This document shows positions 5,413-5,467 of a DNA stretch of 5,467 bases, piece by piece. Position 1 is the first letter of the stretch, and each line of letters opens with the position of its first letter. Position numbers and translations under genes: made by a program. Source of the stretch: Clostridiales bacterium (GTDB taxonomy: Bacteria > Bacillota > Clostridia > Oscillospirales > Acutalibacteraceae); the NCBI GenBank assembly GCA_019416395.1, contig DXXH01000120.1:1-5467 (forward strand), read 5' to 3'. Below the pieces are notes generated by a model. That model saw only the letters and a program-made list of their open reading frames with translations, was not told where the DNA came from and searched no databases.

Positions 5413-5467
5413 TGTTGGCGAAAACTTATTTTCCCGGGCCGTCACCAGCCAAGTATCTTCAGCGCCG
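5413..5467 (-). rRNA. rrf: 5S rRNA (outer copy, cut by the window edge)
   Basis: The 55 bases 5413-5467 are identical to 5045-5099, the 3' end of the inner 5S, so this is a second 5S in the same orientation, 368 bp away. The 5' half lies outside the window. Whether this copy follows a 23S gene or also stands alone cannot be told from here. Confidence 0.95.

Overview
The window looks like chromosomal DNA from a low-to-mid-GC Gram-positive gut Clostridia. An Oscillospiraceae/Ruminococcaceae-type genome is my best guess, from three things: strong AGGAGG-type ribosome binding sites 8-9 nt ahead of every start, the style of the rRNA ends, and the MBOAT/DHHW gene pair. The genus cannot be fixed from this sequence.

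Layout. Bases 1-20 are the 3' end of a 23S rRNA on the + strand. A short trailer and two strong intrinsic terminators in a row (89-119 and 141-179) follow, and no 5S gene lies next to the 23S. Bases about 180-865 hold no convincing gene. They are filled by a strongly diverged array of roughly 100-bp repeat units, built from TAGAAG-like boxes about 20 bp apart. All remaining genes are on the - strand and read toward this array.

Read in their own direction from the right edge, the - strand genes are: two tandem 5S rRNA genes (the outer one cut by the window edge), each with its own terminator, the inner one with its own strong promoter and phased A-tracts; a small membrane protein with a proline-rich tail (DUF4870-like), with its own promoter and a terminator after it; an MBOAT-family O-acyltransferase; and a DHHW-type (AlgX/AlgJ-like) acyltransferase split into two consecutive genes, closed by a 13-bp-stem terminator at 866-902.

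Function. The MBOAT protein and the two DHHW halves very probably form one unit. By family precedent, the polytopic MBOAT passes acyl (usually acetyl) groups across the membrane and the extracytoplasmic DHHW/SGNH-like domain places them on a surface glycan. The substrate cannot be read from this window. The 5S and 23S genes face each other about 5 kb apart across this accessory island, so the 5S is uncoupled from this rRNA operon.

The points most worth a second look are the diverged repeat array, the DHHW protein split into two separately anchored halves, and the separately transcribed tandem 5S genes.
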